A DNA stretch of 8,902 nucleotides from an uncultured Gammaproteobacteria bacterium (GTDB taxonomy: Bacteria > Pseudomonadota > Gammaproteobacteria > Nitrosococcales > Methylophagaceae). Numbering within the stretch: position 1 is the stretch's first letter; every line of letters begins with the position of its first letter. Made by a program: the position numbers and the translations under genes. Positions 1-7,327 of this stretch are shown piece after piece. The stretch lies in assembly GCA_913058195.1 (NCBI GenBank), contig CAJXPP010000074.1, forward strand, positions 1 to 8,902, in the 5' to 3' direction. The notes beneath the pieces are model-generated. The model had not been told where the DNA came from, did no database searches, and saw only the letters and a list, made by a program, of their open reading frames with translations.

Positions 1-48
1 TCTACACAGAGTAGATCGTCGGCAGCGTCAGATGTGTATAAGAGACAG
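1..48 (+). other. Illumina Nextera i5-side adapter (artificial sequence)
   Basis: Not genomic. Bases 1-7 are the tail of the P5 adapter, 8-15 (AGAGTAGA) fit an i5 index, 16-29 (TCGTCGGCAGCGTC) are the Nextera read-1 adapter, and 30-48 (AGATGTGTATAAGAGACAG) are the 19-bp Tn5 mosaic end. The junction with natural DNA lies at 48/49. The mosaic end should not be read as a natural Tn5/IS50 copy, because it is joined directly to the library adapter and is mirrored at the other end of the window. Confidence 0.98.
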
Positions 49-57
49 GGTGATATT

Positions 58-95
58 AGCTGCTTATGTTTGAGAAAATACAGGCAGTAGCTTTT
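58..95 (+). terminator. Possible rho-independent terminator of a cut-off upstream gene
   Basis: AGCTGCT (58-64) can pair with AGTAGCT (86-92), giving seven pairs with one G-U, a 21-nt loop and the start of a T-rich tail (TTTTATT). The stem is short and the loop large, so this is a weak call. It would fit the end of a forward gene lost at the adapter junction. Confidence 0.3.
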
Positions 96-237
96 ATTAT
101 GATCTGTCTAAATAATCTCGGAGCCCATACCCCTACTAGTCCATTAGGCTTAAAACATACCTATTTTCAATGTATATCTAAACTACACCTTCTATTCAGA
201 AAAATTCGTTACCTTAATGGTGACTAATCAACCTCTT

Positions 238-266
238 TTCGCTTTCCATGGTGCCTAGCGTATAAT
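238..266 (+). promoter_or_regulatory. Weak promoter-like site upstream of the GGDEF-EAL gene
   Basis: TATAAT at 261-266 is a perfect -10 hexamer about 37 bp before the start codon. The best -35 at 17-bp spacing is TTCGCT (238-243), which matches only three consensus positions. No good Shine-Dalgarno sequence precedes the ATG at 303. The -10 alone could be chance in such AT-rich DNA. Confidence 0.3.
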
Positions 267-302
267 AAATGTCATGTTGTTGTATAAAGTAATCATGCCT
301 GA

Positions 303-3300
303 ATGTCATATCTGAACCTATCAACCAAACAAAGAATCACAGTCACAGCACTACTGTATATTCTATGGGTGCTAGTATTTACCTATTTCAGTGTTATTCA
401 AGAAAAACAAGATCTTTACCAAAGTATAGATCGACAATTAGAGGATGCTGCACGCCTCACACCTCTGTTATTACCTCAAAGCCTTCACACTCGAGAGATG
501 GATAAACACGATCAAACACTCTCGCAAGATTATGACAATATGTTCTCTTTATCCAAGTTCACCGATAACAGTGACATTATCTATATCTACACCTTAGTTT
601 TACGTGATGATAAAGTTAGGTTCACCTCATCTAGTGCAACAATAGAAGAGCGTCTATCAGGCGAAGGTTTATCGTCGTACTTTGATCACTATGATGATGC
701 TGACCCCGGCGTTTACAATGTTTTCAATACCAAAGAAAAGACATTTCTTGAATATACAGATCAATGGGGAAGCTTCCGAAGCGTCTTTATCCCGACTTAT
801 TCAGCAGATGGTACTTTTTACCTTGCCGGTGCTGATCTGTCTATTAACCACATCCATGCACTAGTCAATAAACATATGTATCAATCTGCAGCTATCGGCA
901 TTCTATTTCTGTTCTTTGTTTACCCCATTTATCTAGCGGCAACATTTAGAATAAAAAATGTAACGCAAGCACTAGATAAAAAAGTTCAATCTCAAACATC
1001 AGAACTTGTTCAGAAAGAACAACGCCTTAATCATGCTTTAAAAAGTGCCCAGCAAAGCTGGTTTGATATAAACCTGCTTACCGGTATGCTTGATGTGAGT
1101 GATGAACTTCCCAAATTATTAAAATATGATCCCTCTCGTTTTAAAGCAGACCTACATTCCTGGAAAAAATATATCCATCGTGAGGATATAGACAAAACAC
1201 AAGCATTGTTTGATGAATGTTTAAAAACTGGTGGTCCTATTGTTGCTGAATATAGACTTCATGCTCGAGATGGTAGCTGGCCTTGGGTACAATCTGTTGC
1301 TGAAATTATTGAATGGGATGAAAATAATACCCCCTCTAGAATGATCGGTATTAATAGAGATATTACTCAAAGAAAGCGCAGTGAGGGTGTATTACGTACG
1401 CTGGCTGAAACAGGCACTACTGATGAAGACGATATTTTTAAAATTATTGTACGTCAATTAGCGCTGTCTCATGATATGCGTTATGCACTCATCGCGTGCA
1501 TTAATCCCGATGACAATACTCAGGTAGATACTATTGCCTTATGGGCAAACGGAGAATTCTCAGAAAACATCAGTTACAGTCTAGCAAACACTCCTTGTGC
1601 TACTGTTGTAGATGGGGCGGATCATACCCTTTGTTTCTTCCCTGAACATGTACAACAACTGTTTCCCGATGACCTGATGTTGGCAGACATGAAAACAGAA
1701 AGTTATGTTGGCGTACCTCTTATTAATTCTGCTGGAGAAACATTAGGTCTTATCGCCCTGCTAGATGATAAACCCATGCCAGAAAACCTACTAAAATCGG
1801 GACTTTTGGAAAGCCTTGCCGTTAGAGCAAATATTGAATTAGAGCGTAAAACATCAAAAGCAACATTAGAGATGATGGCACACTATGATGTGCTTACCGG
1901 CCTACCTAACCGTACACTGTTTGCTGATCGCTTTACGCAAGCTGTAGCACACAGTAATCGCTCTGAAAGTATGTTGGCTATTTGCTTTCTCGATTTAGAT
2001 GACTTTAAGCCAATAAATGATAATTATGGCCACAATATAGGTGATAAATTATTAATAGAAGTAGCAAAACGTCTCAAAGAAACTATCCGAGTTGAAGATA
2101 CTGCAGCACGGCAAGGCGGTGATGAGTTCACTTTATTATTACGAGATATTGAATCCTTTTCTCAGTGTGAGAAATTACTTGAACGTATTCGTCAAATATT
2201 GAGCCAACCTTATATCATTGATAATCATCATCATAAGTTAAGTGTTTCAATTGGTGCCACACTTTATCCGCTTGATGATGCTGATTTAGATACTTTATTA
2301 CGCCATGCTGATCAGGCGATGTATCAAGTGAAATTAGCAGGTAAAGATCAATATCTACTATTCAACACCAATTATGAGCAACAACTTAGTAACAAACAAA
2401 CAAAACTTCAAGAAATTAAACATGCTTTAGCTAATAAAGAATTCCAATTATTCTACCAACCCAAAGTTAATATGGAAACTGGTGAAGTGTTTGGTGTGGA
2501 GGCATTAATTCGGTGGATTCATCCAGAACAGGGAGTGATTCCACCTTTAGATTTCCTAACTATTATTGAAGGAACAGATCTAGAAATTCAAATCGGTGGC
2601 TGGGTAATTAATGAAGCATTATCACAGATGAATAGTTGGCTGCAATATGATATTGATCTTGAAATGAGTATCAATATATCTTCCCATCACCTACAGTCCT
2701 CCACTTTCTTTAACCAATTAAATGACGCATTAGACAATTATCCTAACGTTAATTCTCAACTCTTACAATTAGAGATATTAGAAAGCAGTGCCCTGGGTGA
2801 CTTGGAGGCTATCAGCAGTATCATTATGACATGTCAAAATGTACTTGGTGTGAATGTCGCATTAGATGATTTTGGTACAGGTTATTCATCTTTAACCCAC
2901 ATGAAAAACCTACCAGCTAACACTATTAAAATTGATCAAACATTTGTGCGTGACTTATTAGATGATCCTAATGACTACAGCATAATAAATGGTATTATTG
3001 GTTTAACTAAAGCCTTTAACCGTGAAGTTATTGCCGAGGGTGTGGAAACTACTAATCATGGCATAATGCTACTTATAATGGGCTGTAACAAAGCTCAAGG
3101 TTATGGAATATCACACGCATTACCAGCTAATGATTTAATGACATGGCTTACCGATTACAAACCAAATCAGCATTGGATAGACTATGGAAATACTCAGCTA
3201 TCAGCACAAGAACAAAAAATTATTCTGTTGCAATTAACGACAGAATGTTGGTTTAACAATGTTAAGATTATTTTACTATCTGTCGAAGATAGTGGCTCGC

Positions 3301-3581
3301 GACAAACCTTCATAAAATGTCATCTTGCAAGCTGGTTATCAAGCTTTAAAGCTGAAAATTTATTCAAGCAGAGCTGGATAGACCAAGTCCAACAGGCCCA
3401 TGATGTAATGTTTAGCCTTGCAAGCCAACTCCTCATAAAACATCAGGCTGGACAAATTAATGAAGTCCAAGAAAAAGTGGATGAACTAAATGCCTCCTAT
3501 CAAGCTGTAACTTCTCTTTTGAACAGCAATAATAGAAGCTCAATAGCCCAAACTTCATTTGCAGCTCTTGCTAAGAAATAA
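303..3581 (+). CDS. Membrane-bound dual GGDEF-EAL c-di-GMP enzyme with Cache-like, PAS, GAF and CZB-like domains
   Basis: This 1092-residue inner-membrane protein should make and degrade the second messenger c-di-GMP in response to signals. Transmembrane segments lie at about 12-32 and 194-214. They enclose a periplasmic domain of about 160 residues whose end (WGSF, then about 173-181) resembles Cache/PDC sensors. The cytoplasmic part has a short coiled coil (220-245), a PAS_3-type domain (about 250-357), a GAF domain (about 362-512), GGDEF (about 525-690) and EAL (about 700-950). The cyclase motif is GGDEF at 605-609, with an inhibitory RxxD site (R596, D599) five residues before it. The phosphodiesterase residues are present: E733 (EAL), N791, E824, D855/D856, K876, E912, Q932. 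Both activities could therefore be real. Residues about 960-1075 form a helical tail like a CZB domain, but with T980 and F1037 where two zinc-binding histidines are expected. It appears monocistronic. The direction of net activity cannot be told from sequence. Confidence 0.95.
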   Translation: MSYLNLSTKQRITVTALLYILWVLVFTYFSVIQEKQDLYQSIDRQLEDAARLTPLLLPQSLHTREMDKHDQTLSQDYDNMFSLSKFTDNSDIIYIYTLVLRDDKVRFTSSSATIEERLSGEGLSSYFDHYDDADPGVYNVFNTKEKTFLEYTDQWGSFRSVFIPTYSADGTFYLAGADLSINHIHALVNKHMYQSAAIGILFLFFVYPIYLAATFRIKNVTQALDKKVQSQTSELVQKEQRLNHALKSAQQSWFDINLLTGMLDVSDELPKLLKYDPSRFKADLHSWKKYIHREDIDKTQALFDECLKTGGPIVAEYRLHARDGSWPWVQSVAEIIEWDENNTPSRMIGINRDITQRKRSEGVLRTLAETGTTDEDDIFKIIVRQLALSHDMRYALIACINPDDNTQVDTIALWANGEFSENISYSLANTPCATVVDGADHTLCFFPEHVQQLFPDDLMLADMKTESYVGVPLINSAGETLGLIALLDDKPMPENLLKSGLLESLAVRANIELERKTSKATLEMMAHYDVLTGLPNRTLFADRFTQAVAHSNRSESMLAICFLDLDDFKPINDNYGHNIGDKLLIEVAKRLKETIRVEDTAARQGGDEFTLLLRDIESFSQCEKLLERIRQILSQPYIIDNHHHKLSVSIGATLYPLDDADLDTLLRHADQAMYQVKLAGKDQYLLFNTNYEQQLSNKQTKLQEIKHALANKEFQLFYQPKVNMETGEVFGVEALIRWIHPEQGVIPPLDFLTIIEGTDLEIQIGGWVINEALSQMNSWLQYDIDLEMSINISSHHLQSSTFFNQLNDALDNYPNVNSQLLQLEILESSALGDLEAISSIIMTCQNVLGVNVALDDFGTGYSSLTHMKNLPANTIKIDQTFVRDLLDDPNDYSIINGIIGLTKAFNREVIAEGVETTNHGIMLLIMGCNKAQGYGISHALPANDLMTWLTDYKPNQHWIDYGNTQLSAQEQKIILLQLTTECWFNNVKIILLSVEDSGSRQTFIKCHLASWLSSFKAENLFKQSWIDQVQQAHDVMFSLASQLLIKHQAGQINEVQEKVDELNASYQAVTSLLNSNNRSSIAQTSFAALAKK

Positions 3582-3583
3582 TT

Positions 3584-3618
3584 AATGGCATTGATATTTT
3601 CTTCTTCTTGCCATTTTT
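3584..3618 (+). terminator. Possible terminator after the GGDEF-EAL gene
   Basis: AATGGCA (3584-3590), two bases past the stop codon, pairs perfectly with TGCCATT (3609-3615) across an 18-nt loop, and the arm runs into a T tract (3614-3618). The stem is only 7 bp and AT-rich, so termination strength is uncertain. Its position between two convergent genes fits a terminator. The rest of 3619-3793 holds nothing I can name. Confidence 0.5.
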
Positions 3619-3793
3619 CAGCTATTAAATCCCCCTAAAATCTCTAGAACCTTCTATGTACTTTGGACTAATTCTTATAATCTATAAAACACTCTAAATG
3701 AGCTATTTTTGTTTCTTCTAAAAGACTGGAAAAATTGACAAATTATTTGAATAGGCTTGAGTTCATATTAATGAATAACTCGAATTACAAACC

Positions 3794-4084
3794 TTATTTC
3801 CACATAACATCTGAACCTTCTTTAACTGCTGTGCCAAGGAGTTCAATGAGGGGTAATGCCCTCTTAGAAATGCTTATTGTAGGTTCGTCATCATCATTAT
3901 TTTGTGGCGTTGATTCTACAGTCGAAAGCGCAAGCTGTAACTTCTGTAAAGCAGCCGTAACATCCTCTGCCAAAATAGCGCCTGGCACAGTGGCACTGTG
4001 TCCCATCATTTTAAGCATCGACAGGCCTACATCACCAAACATAGTAATATCAGCATGATATTTTGTGGTAAAAGTAACCAGCAT
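3794..4084 (-). CDS. DUF1840 domain-containing protein
   Basis: This is a 96-residue cytoplasmic protein of unknown function. It matches the DUF1840 family from memory along its whole length: MLVTF start, ADITMFGD (11-18), MMGHS (26-30), GAILAEDV (35-42), a variable acidic linker (62-67, NNDDDE), ISISKRALPLIELL (70-83) and the terminal DVMW (92-95). The frame is open up to 4135, but I chose the ATG at 4084. AGGAG and AAGGA stand just upstream of it, and family members begin with this MLVTF sequence; the extra 17 residues would not belong to the domain. There is no signal peptide or membrane segment. The gene is convergent with the c-di-GMP gene and divergent from ettA. The conserved M-G-H and E-D residues look structural or ligand-binding, but no activity is known to me. 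Confidence 0.9.
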   Translation of the reverse strand: MLVTFTTKYHADITMFGDVGLSMLKMMGHSATVPGAILAEDVTAALQKLQLALSTVESTPQNNDDDEPTISISKRALPLIELLGTAVKEGSDVMWK

Positions 4085-4136
4085 AAACTTCCTTCTCCTA
4101 AGCATGGCTAAGTAGCCGCTTAAATCGTTAATCAAA

Positions 4137-4169
4137 ATTATAATTTATCAATATACAGGTTTATGACAA
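4137..4169 (-). promoter_or_regulatory. Candidate promoter for the DUF1840 gene
   Basis: On the minus strand TTGTCA (4164-4169, five of six -35 positions) is followed after 16 bp by TAAATT (4142-4147). A perfect TATAAT lies at 4137-4142 but at a 21-bp spacing. Either could serve the start codon at 4084. This is pattern matching in AT-rich DNA, so confidence is low. Confidence 0.3.
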
Positions 4170-4189
4170 ATCAATGCAGCTATAACTTA

Positions 4190-4220
4190 CTGCCATCTGT
4201 ATTTAAATTTCCATTATAAT
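4190..4220 (+). promoter_or_regulatory. Candidate promoter for ettA
   Basis: TATAAT (4215-4220) is preceded at a long 19-bp spacing by CTGCCA (4190-4195, four of six -35 positions). This would leave a leader of about 65 nt before the ATG at 4293. The only Shine-Dalgarno-like stretch is AGGA at 4277-4280, 12 bp before the start, which is further away than usual. Confidence 0.3.
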
Positions 4221-4292
4221 CACAGCATTGTGTTATACCATCAAAGGTATTGCATTCATCTTAACTTCTGATATTTAGGACTTATAAGCTTT

Positions 4293-5951
4293 ATGGCTCA
4301 ATACGTATACAGCATGAATCGCGTTGGCAAAATCGTGCCGCCGAAACGTGAAATCCTCAAGGACATATCACTTTCCTTTTTCCCTGGTGCCAAAATTGGT
4401 GTATTAGGCCTAAATGGTTCAGGTAAATCGACATTATTAAGAATCATGGCAGGACTTGATAAAGATTATCTTGGTGAAGCCGTGCCAATGCCGAATATGA
4501 AGGTAGGTTATTTACCACAAGAACCTGAACTAGATGATAATAAAACGGTACGAGAAATTGTAGAGGAATCTGTTTCTGATGTGAAACAAGCAATGGATGA
4601 TTTGGAGGCTATTTACACTGCTTATGCTGAACCGGATGCTGATTTTGATGCCTTAGCTAAAAAACAAGGTGAACTAGAAAACTTGATCCAAGCTAAAGAA
4701 GGTCATAATTTAGAAAATGCCCTAGAGCGTGCTGCTGATGCTTTACGCTTACCACCTTGGGATGCGAAGGTAGCCGTCTTATCTGGTGGTGAACGCCGTC
4801 GTGTTGCCTTGTGTCGCTTATTGCTCGATAACCCAGATATGTTATTGCTTGATGAGCCAACGAATCATCTTGATGCGGAATCTATTGCATGGATTGAGCG
4901 TTTTCTACAAGACTTTCCTGGTACAGTTGTGGCAATTACTCATGATCGCTATTTCTTGGACAATGCGGCAGGTTGGATCTTAGAACTAGATCGTGGACGT
5001 GGTATTCCTTATGAAGGTAACTATTCGTCTTGGTTAGAACAAAAAGATGCTCGTCTAGCACAAGAAGCAAAATCCGAGGCCAGTCATAATAAAGCAATTA
5101 AAGCTGAGTTAGAGTGGGTTCGTCAAGGTGCTAAAGGCCGTCAATCCAAATCTAAATCTCGCTTAAAATCATTTGAAGAAATGAATTCACGTGAGTTCCA
5201 AAAACGTAATGAAACTCAAGAAATCTACATTCCACCTGGTCCTCGTTTGGGTGATAAAGTGATTGAGTTACATGGTGTGACTAAGTCATATGGCGATAAA
5301 TTATTGTTTGAAAACTTGAACATAACGATTCCTGCAGGTGCTATTGTCGGTATTATTGGCCCAAATGGCGCAGGTAAATCCACTCTATTTCGTATGATAA
5401 GTGGTGAAGAACAGCCAGATACAGGTAGCATTGAGCTAGGTAGTTCAGTAAAGCTGGCATATGTCGACCAGTCTCGTGACTTGAATGGTGATAATACGGT
5501 GTTCCAAGAAATTTCTGAGGGTAGCGATATTATTACCGTCGGGACCTATGAAACATCTTCTCGCTCATACTGTGGTCGCTTTAACTTTAAAGGTTCTGAC
5601 CAACAGAAATTCGTCAAAGATTTATCCGGTGGTGAACGCAATCGTTTGCATATGGCTAAATTGCTCAAAGAAGGTGGTAATGTATTGTTACTTGATGAGC
5701 CAACTAATGATCTTGATATCGAAACACTACGTGCCTTGGAAGAAGCTATTTTAGCTTTCCCTGGTTCAGCAGTAGTGATATCACATGATCGTTGGTTCTT
5801 AGATCGTGTCTGTACGCATATGATTGCTTATGAAGGTGACTCAAGCGTTGTCTTCTTTGAAGGAAACTACACTGAATATGCTGATGATTACAAAAAACGC
5901 TTTGGTAAGGATCATCAACCTGAGCGAATTAAGTATCGTAAGATGAATTAA
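4293..5951 (+). CDS. ettA: Energy-dependent translational throttle protein EttA (ABC-F ATPase)
   Basis: EttA binds the ribosomal E site and, depending on the ATP/ADP ratio, gates the first steps of translation elongation. The 552-residue sequence aligns end to end with Escherichia coli EttA as I remember it (about 555 residues). The first ATPase domain has Walker A GLNGSGKST (39-47), signature LSGGE (163-167) and Walker B ending in LLLDEPTNHLD with catalytic E188. The arm subdomain lies at about 95-139. The linker that contacts P-site tRNA (about 242-322) is rich in basic residues around 280-292. The second ATPase domain has GPNGAGKST (356-364), LSGGE (444-448) and LLLDEPTNDLD with E469. There is no membrane segment, as expected for ABC-F proteins. 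It ends in the family's basic tail. It has its own upstream gap and a strong terminator, so it appears monocistronic. Confidence 0.98.
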   Translation: MAQYVYSMNRVGKIVPPKREILKDISLSFFPGAKIGVLGLNGSGKSTLLRIMAGLDKDYLGEAVPMPNMKVGYLPQEPELDDNKTVREIVEESVSDVKQAMDDLEAIYTAYAEPDADFDALAKKQGELENLIQAKEGHNLENALERAADALRLPPWDAKVAVLSGGERRRVALCRLLLDNPDMLLLDEPTNHLDAESIAWIERFLQDFPGTVVAITHDRYFLDNAAGWILELDRGRGIPYEGNYSSWLEQKDARLAQEAKSEASHNKAIKAELEWVRQGAKGRQSKSKSRLKSFEEMNSREFQKRNETQEIYIPPGPRLGDKVIELHGVTKSYGDKLLFENLNITIPAGAIVGIIGPNGAGKSTLFRMISGEEQPDTGSIELGSSVKLAYVDQSRDLNGDNTVFQEISEGSDIITVGTYETSSRSYCGRFNFKGSDQQKFVKDLSGGERNRLHMAKLLKEGGNVLLLDEPTNDLDIETLRALEEAILAFPGSAVVISHDRWFLDRVCTHMIAYEGDSSVVFFEGNYTEYADDYKKRFGKDHQPERIKYRKMN

Positions 5952-5953
5952 GT

Positions 5954-6020
5954 TCCGGTTAGTTTTTACAGTTAAAAACCAAGTCACAGACAAATTTAGT
6001 GGCTTGGTTTTTAGACCGGA
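5954..6020. terminator. Strong bidirectional terminator between ettA and the methyltransferase-like gene
   Basis: AAAAACCAAGTCAC (5974-5987) pairs with GTGGCTTGGTTTTT (5999-6012) over 14 bp with one G-U (forward RNA), closing an 11-nt loop. A-run and T-run flanks make it work on both strands, as expected between convergent genes. A second, outer stem TCCGGT/ACCGGA (5954-5959 with 6015-6020) could extend the structure across an internal loop. It begins right behind the ettA stop and lies about 106 bp past the stop of the minus-strand gene. Confidence 0.88.
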
Positions 6021-6125
6021 CCATCAAATATCGTACTAGTGACATTTCTCTAACATATTGCCTTCTATCATATTAATAGAATAGCCCTCTCCAAACTTAC
6101 ATAAATAAACAACTCTATTTTAAAA

Positions 6126-6950
6126 TTAATTGGGTTTTCTAAATCGTAATGTCATACGATCGCTTTCACCAATTGCTAAGTAATGTGTTTTATTTTTATC
6201 ACCTAAACGTAAAGTAGGTGGCAATGTCCAAACGCCTTCTGAATAGTCTTTAGTGTCTTGACTGTTGGCATTTATTTCCGATGTTTGCTCTAGAACAAAA
6301 CCAGCCTGCGTTGCGAGTGAAATAACTACACTTTGGCTTAAATAACCTGATAGCTTCATTGCCGACAAATCCATTTCAGCATTAGCTCTATGGTCAGTAA
6401 CTCCTAAAATTCCTCCAGGTTTTAATACACTGTAAAATGCTGTAAACATATTAGCTTCGTAACCACCTTTCAACCAGTTATGAACATTCCTAAAGGTCAG
6501 AACAGCATCAACACTGTTTTTTGGCCCTAGCTGCCAATAGTTTGGTGGCCCTAATTCGACAAGCTCTACATCACCATAAATATCAGGATAGTTTCCCATC
6601 CATTGTTGATATTCTGCTTGCATTGTTTGTCTCCACTGAGGCCCTGTATTTAGCGGGAAGCCTGCAGCAATCAGCTTTCCACCACCTTGTTTTAGATAAG
6701 GAGCTAATATTTCTGTATACCAACCTTTACCTGGCCACACCTCTATCACAGACATATCAGCTTTAATGCCTAAAAATTCTAATGTTTTCACTGGATGACG
6801 GTATTGGTTTCTTTGTAAATTTGATTCTGAACGATGCTCACTGGTGATAATATCGCTTAAGGGCACAAGTTCAGTGGCATTAACATCCATTATTAGCAAA
6901 ATAGTGAATATTGATAAAGCATTTAAGATCAGGTGTTTTATAGCTCTCAT
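6126..6950 (-). CDS. Exported SAM-dependent methyltransferase-like protein
   Basis: This 274-residue protein belongs to a family usually annotated as predicted methyltransferase (COG4798-like, from memory). Residues 1-25 form a signal peptide: basic start, hydrophobic core 7-21, then VNA before T26. The mature part therefore probably acts in the periplasm. The SAM-binding motif I is at 68-79 (VIEVWPGKGWYT), where the usual acidic-x-GxGxG loop begins with WP. Later landmarks are LTFRNVHNWL (151-160), VLKPGGILGVTDHR (175-188) and a C-terminal RMTLRFRKP strand. I chose the ATG at 6950 because AAGGAG lies 6 bp before it; the frame also runs upstream to a TTG at 6968, but that start would place the ribosome site inside the gene. 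The substrate is unknown. It stands alone, convergent with ettA. Confidence 0.85.
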   Translation of the reverse strand: MRAIKHLILNALSIFTILLIMDVNATELVPLSDIITSEHRSESNLQRNQYRHPVKTLEFLGIKADMSVIEVWPGKGWYTEILAPYLKQGGGKLIAAGFPLNTGPQWRQTMQAEYQQWMGNYPDIYGDVELVELGPPNYWQLGPKNSVDAVLTFRNVHNWLKGGYEANMFTAFYSVLKPGGILGVTDHRANAEMDLSAMKLSGYLSQSVVISLATQAGFVLEQTSEINANSQDTKDYSEGVWTLPPTLRLGDKNKTHYLAIGESDRMTLRFRKPN

Positions 6951-6987
6951 ATTAGGCTCCTTATTCAATTAAAAATTGATATTGTTG

Positions 6988-7004
6988 CTTATCCATAGGA
7001 TAAG
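6988..7004. promoter_or_regulatory. Perfect 7-bp dyad, possible operator of the methyltransferase-like gene
   Basis: CTTATCC-ATA-GGATAAG is a perfect inverted repeat 38 bp upstream of the start codon at 6950, a usual distance for a regulator site overlapping a promoter or leader. A related dyad occurs at 7123-7139. Function is inferred from symmetry and position only. Confidence 0.35.
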
Positions 7005-7122
7005 TAAAAATCTTTAAGATAATAACAGGCAAGATAATCTGATAGCATTACTCCTATTCCCCTCTCTACAACTTTAAGATTTAGTTCCTGTACCAATGAC
7101 TTTTTTCTATCTGTTGCTTAGT

Positions 7123-7139
7123 AACTTATCCAATAAGTT
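7123..7139. promoter_or_regulatory. Second perfect 7-bp dyad related to the one at 6988
   Basis: AACTTAT-CCA-ATAAGTT is a perfect inverted repeat with the same arm length and 3-base spacer as 6988-7004. Both contain CTTATCC, and both are preceded by TGTTGCTTA, here 8 bases further away. The centres are 135 bp apart. They may be a pair of sites for one dimeric protein, or chance in AT-rich DNA. Confidence 0.3.
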
Positions 7140-7327
7140 CTAATTCTAATTTAGATGCTGGTCAGATGTTTTCTGATGGCAGCACTTTTACGGTTTTCTT
7201 TGTATCTTTCAATGCTTATTAAATGTAATAATTAACATTAATAATATTGACTAATATAATGATTATTAACTATATTTCACTTTATACAAGTAACGTAAAA
7301 GCTGATATTATTCCGTATATATTCTTT

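Larger units (their letters stand above)
49..302. other. Non-coding leader before the c-di-GMP gene
   Basis: No credible gene is present. Two forward frames entering from the cut end close almost at once, and the third closes at 88-90, so at most a few codons of an upstream gene could remain. The stretch holds a possible terminator hairpin (58-95) and a weak promoter-like site before the gene that starts at 303. Otherwise I see nothing. Confidence 0.6.

Noticed and set aside
30..48. Tn5 mosaic end as a sign of a natural transposon
   Set aside because: It is fused to Nextera adapter and index bases and mirrored at 8855-8873, so it comes from library preparation.
3735..4058. Forward open frame of 107 codons between the c-di-GMP gene and ettA
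   Set aside because: It lies opposite the DUF1840 gene, which has family-wide motifs and a good ribosome site; the forward translation looks like no protein I know.
4786..5754. Other open frames inside ettA, on both strands (4786-4983, 5225-5431, 5485-5754)
   Set aside because: They are alternative readings of the highly conserved ATPase motifs of ettA and have no ribosome sites or family features.
6521..6766. Forward open frame opposite the methyltransferase-like gene
   Set aside because: It is antisense to the conserved methyltransferase core and has no independent support.
7012..7080. Direct repeat CTTTAAGAT at 7012-7020 and 7072-7080
   Set aside because: A 9-base AT-rich word repeated once in AT-rich DNA is expected by chance, and no third copy or symmetry supports it.
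7096..7143. Tiny forward reading frame of 15 codons in the long gap
   Set aside because: No ribosome site, low-complexity hydrophobic translation, and its end overlaps the dyad at 7123-7139.
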